Assembly: GCF_001724135.1 (NCBI RefSeq)
Contig: NZ_MEDS01000006.1
Span: 62,001 to 126,000, forward strand
Length of the DNA stretch: 64,000 nucleotides
Direction of reading: 5' to 3'
DNA from: Comamonas sp. SCN 65-56
GTDB taxonomy: Bacteria; Pseudomonadota; Gammaproteobacteria; Burkholderiales; Burkholderiaceae_C
The translations under genes were made by a program, and so were the position numbers. Positions 63,660 through 64,000 of the stretch are shown here, piece by piece (the stretch's first letter is position 1; each line of letters opens with the position of its first letter). The notes under the pieces are model-generated. The model searched no databases and was not told the DNA's origin. It saw nothing but the letters and a program-made list of their open reading frames with translations.

Positions 63660-64000
63660 ATGCTCAACATCTTTTCGCTGGTCAACGGCCGACTGGTTCA
63701 GGAAGAAATCGAATCGCTGGACGAGCTCGCCCGGTTCAAGCCGATCTGGGTCGACCTCGAATCGCCGACGCGCGAGGAAAAGCGCTGGGTGGCCCAGCAC
63801 TACGGCCTGTCGATTCCCGAAGACGCAATGGACGACGACATCGAGGAGTCGGCGCGCTTCTATGAGGAAGACAACGGTGAGCTGCACATCCGCAGCGACT
63901 TCCTCATTGATGACGACGACGACCCGCGCTCGGTGCGCGTGGCCTTCATCCTGAACCAGCACAACACCGAGCTCAAGAGCTGCGGCGTACTCTTCTCCAT
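63660..64000 (+). CDS. corA: magnesium/cobalt transporter CorA, partial (5' end only)
   Basis: First 113 residues of a CorA-type Mg2+ channel. The start MLNIFSLVNGRLVQEEIESL is followed by IWVDLESPTREEKRWVAQHYGLSIPED, the opening of the CorA cytoplasmic domain. The gene continues past the window edge, so the two C-terminal helices and the GMN motif are not seen. ATG 63660 has an AGGGAGAG site upstream. Confidence 0.9.
   Translation, partial: MLNIFSLVNGRLVQEEIESLDELARFKPIWVDLESPTREEKRWVAQHYGLSIPEDAMDDDIEESARFYEEDNGELHIRSDFLIDDDDDPRSVRVAFILNQHNTELKSCGVLFS

Overview
The window is ordinary chromosome from a GC-rich betaproteobacterium, most likely Burkholderiales and close to Comamonadaceae. The evidence is the gene content and order (lptA-lptB-rpoN; tsaB-rimI-uracil-DNA-glycosylase-like gene; mnmG-rsmG-parA-parB; a liv-type ABC operon with its own acyl-CoA ligase), GTG/TTG starts and 1-4 base overlaps, and a short palindromic repeat of the kind scattered through Comamonadaceae genomes. 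I see no prophage, CRISPR array, rRNA, tRNA, complete insertion sequence or integrated plasmid.

Layout. 0-6.1 kb: partial topB diverging from a SET-domain methyltransferase gene, birA and a SPOR-like gene, then a convergent two-component pair. 6.1-10.3 kb: a MITE-like palindrome, a MarR regulator, recA-recX, a damaged shikimate kinase gene, a PACE efflux pump and a TetR regulator. 10.4-19.7 kb: a long plus-strand catabolic block (liv-type ABC transporter, acyl-CoA ligase, crotonase, thiolase, DUF3293). 19.7-19.9 kb: an AT-rich gap with DnaA-box-like sites. 19.9-28.6 kb: SpmAB-like membrane protein, rdgC, envelope genes (Spy-like, PagL-like, NlpC/P60), a MOSC protein, a CPA2 antiporter, copZ-cueR and an Old Yellow Enzyme. 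28.6-34.1 kb: mnmG-rsmG-parA-parB with four parS sites and a membrane-anchored methyltransferase. 34.2-47.7 kb: CsgG-like lipoprotein, MFS transporter, FAD-linked oxidase, CHASE-PAS-GGDEF-EAL protein, cobalamin adenosyltransferase, thioesterases, zinc-ribbon protein, uracil permease, PIN protein, VanX-type dipeptidase and an rRNA methyltransferase. 47.7-53.9 kb: minus-strand argS, SPOR protein, dsbA, lptA, lptB and rpoN. 53.9-64 kb: psiF, a GNAT gene broken by a stop codon, DUF2214, LysR, malate synthase G, GDSL lipase, dacB, tsaB-rimI-UDG-like and the start of corA.

How the genes work together. The liv-type transporter, ligase, isomerase-type crotonase and thiolase read as uptake, CoA activation and beta-oxidation of an organic acid, probably controlled by the divergent TetR regulator. 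Malate synthase G would use the glyoxylate and acetyl-CoA made by such metabolism. CopZ and CueR sit behind a recognisable CueR-type promoter. ParA, ParB and the local parS sites form a chromosome-partition locus and suggest the window is fairly near the replication origin.

Most notable observations: at least ten copies of one short palindromic repeat, four of them read in frame inside genes (rpoN, an rRNA methyltransferase, an MFS transporter, the end of a PIN gene); two unrelated ~165-base palindromic elements, one filling almost the whole dacB/tsaB divergent promoter region; four parS sites, three inside coding sequence; and two damaged genes (aroK by deletion plus frameshift, a GNAT gene by one in-frame TGA). 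I found no clearly new multi-gene system.
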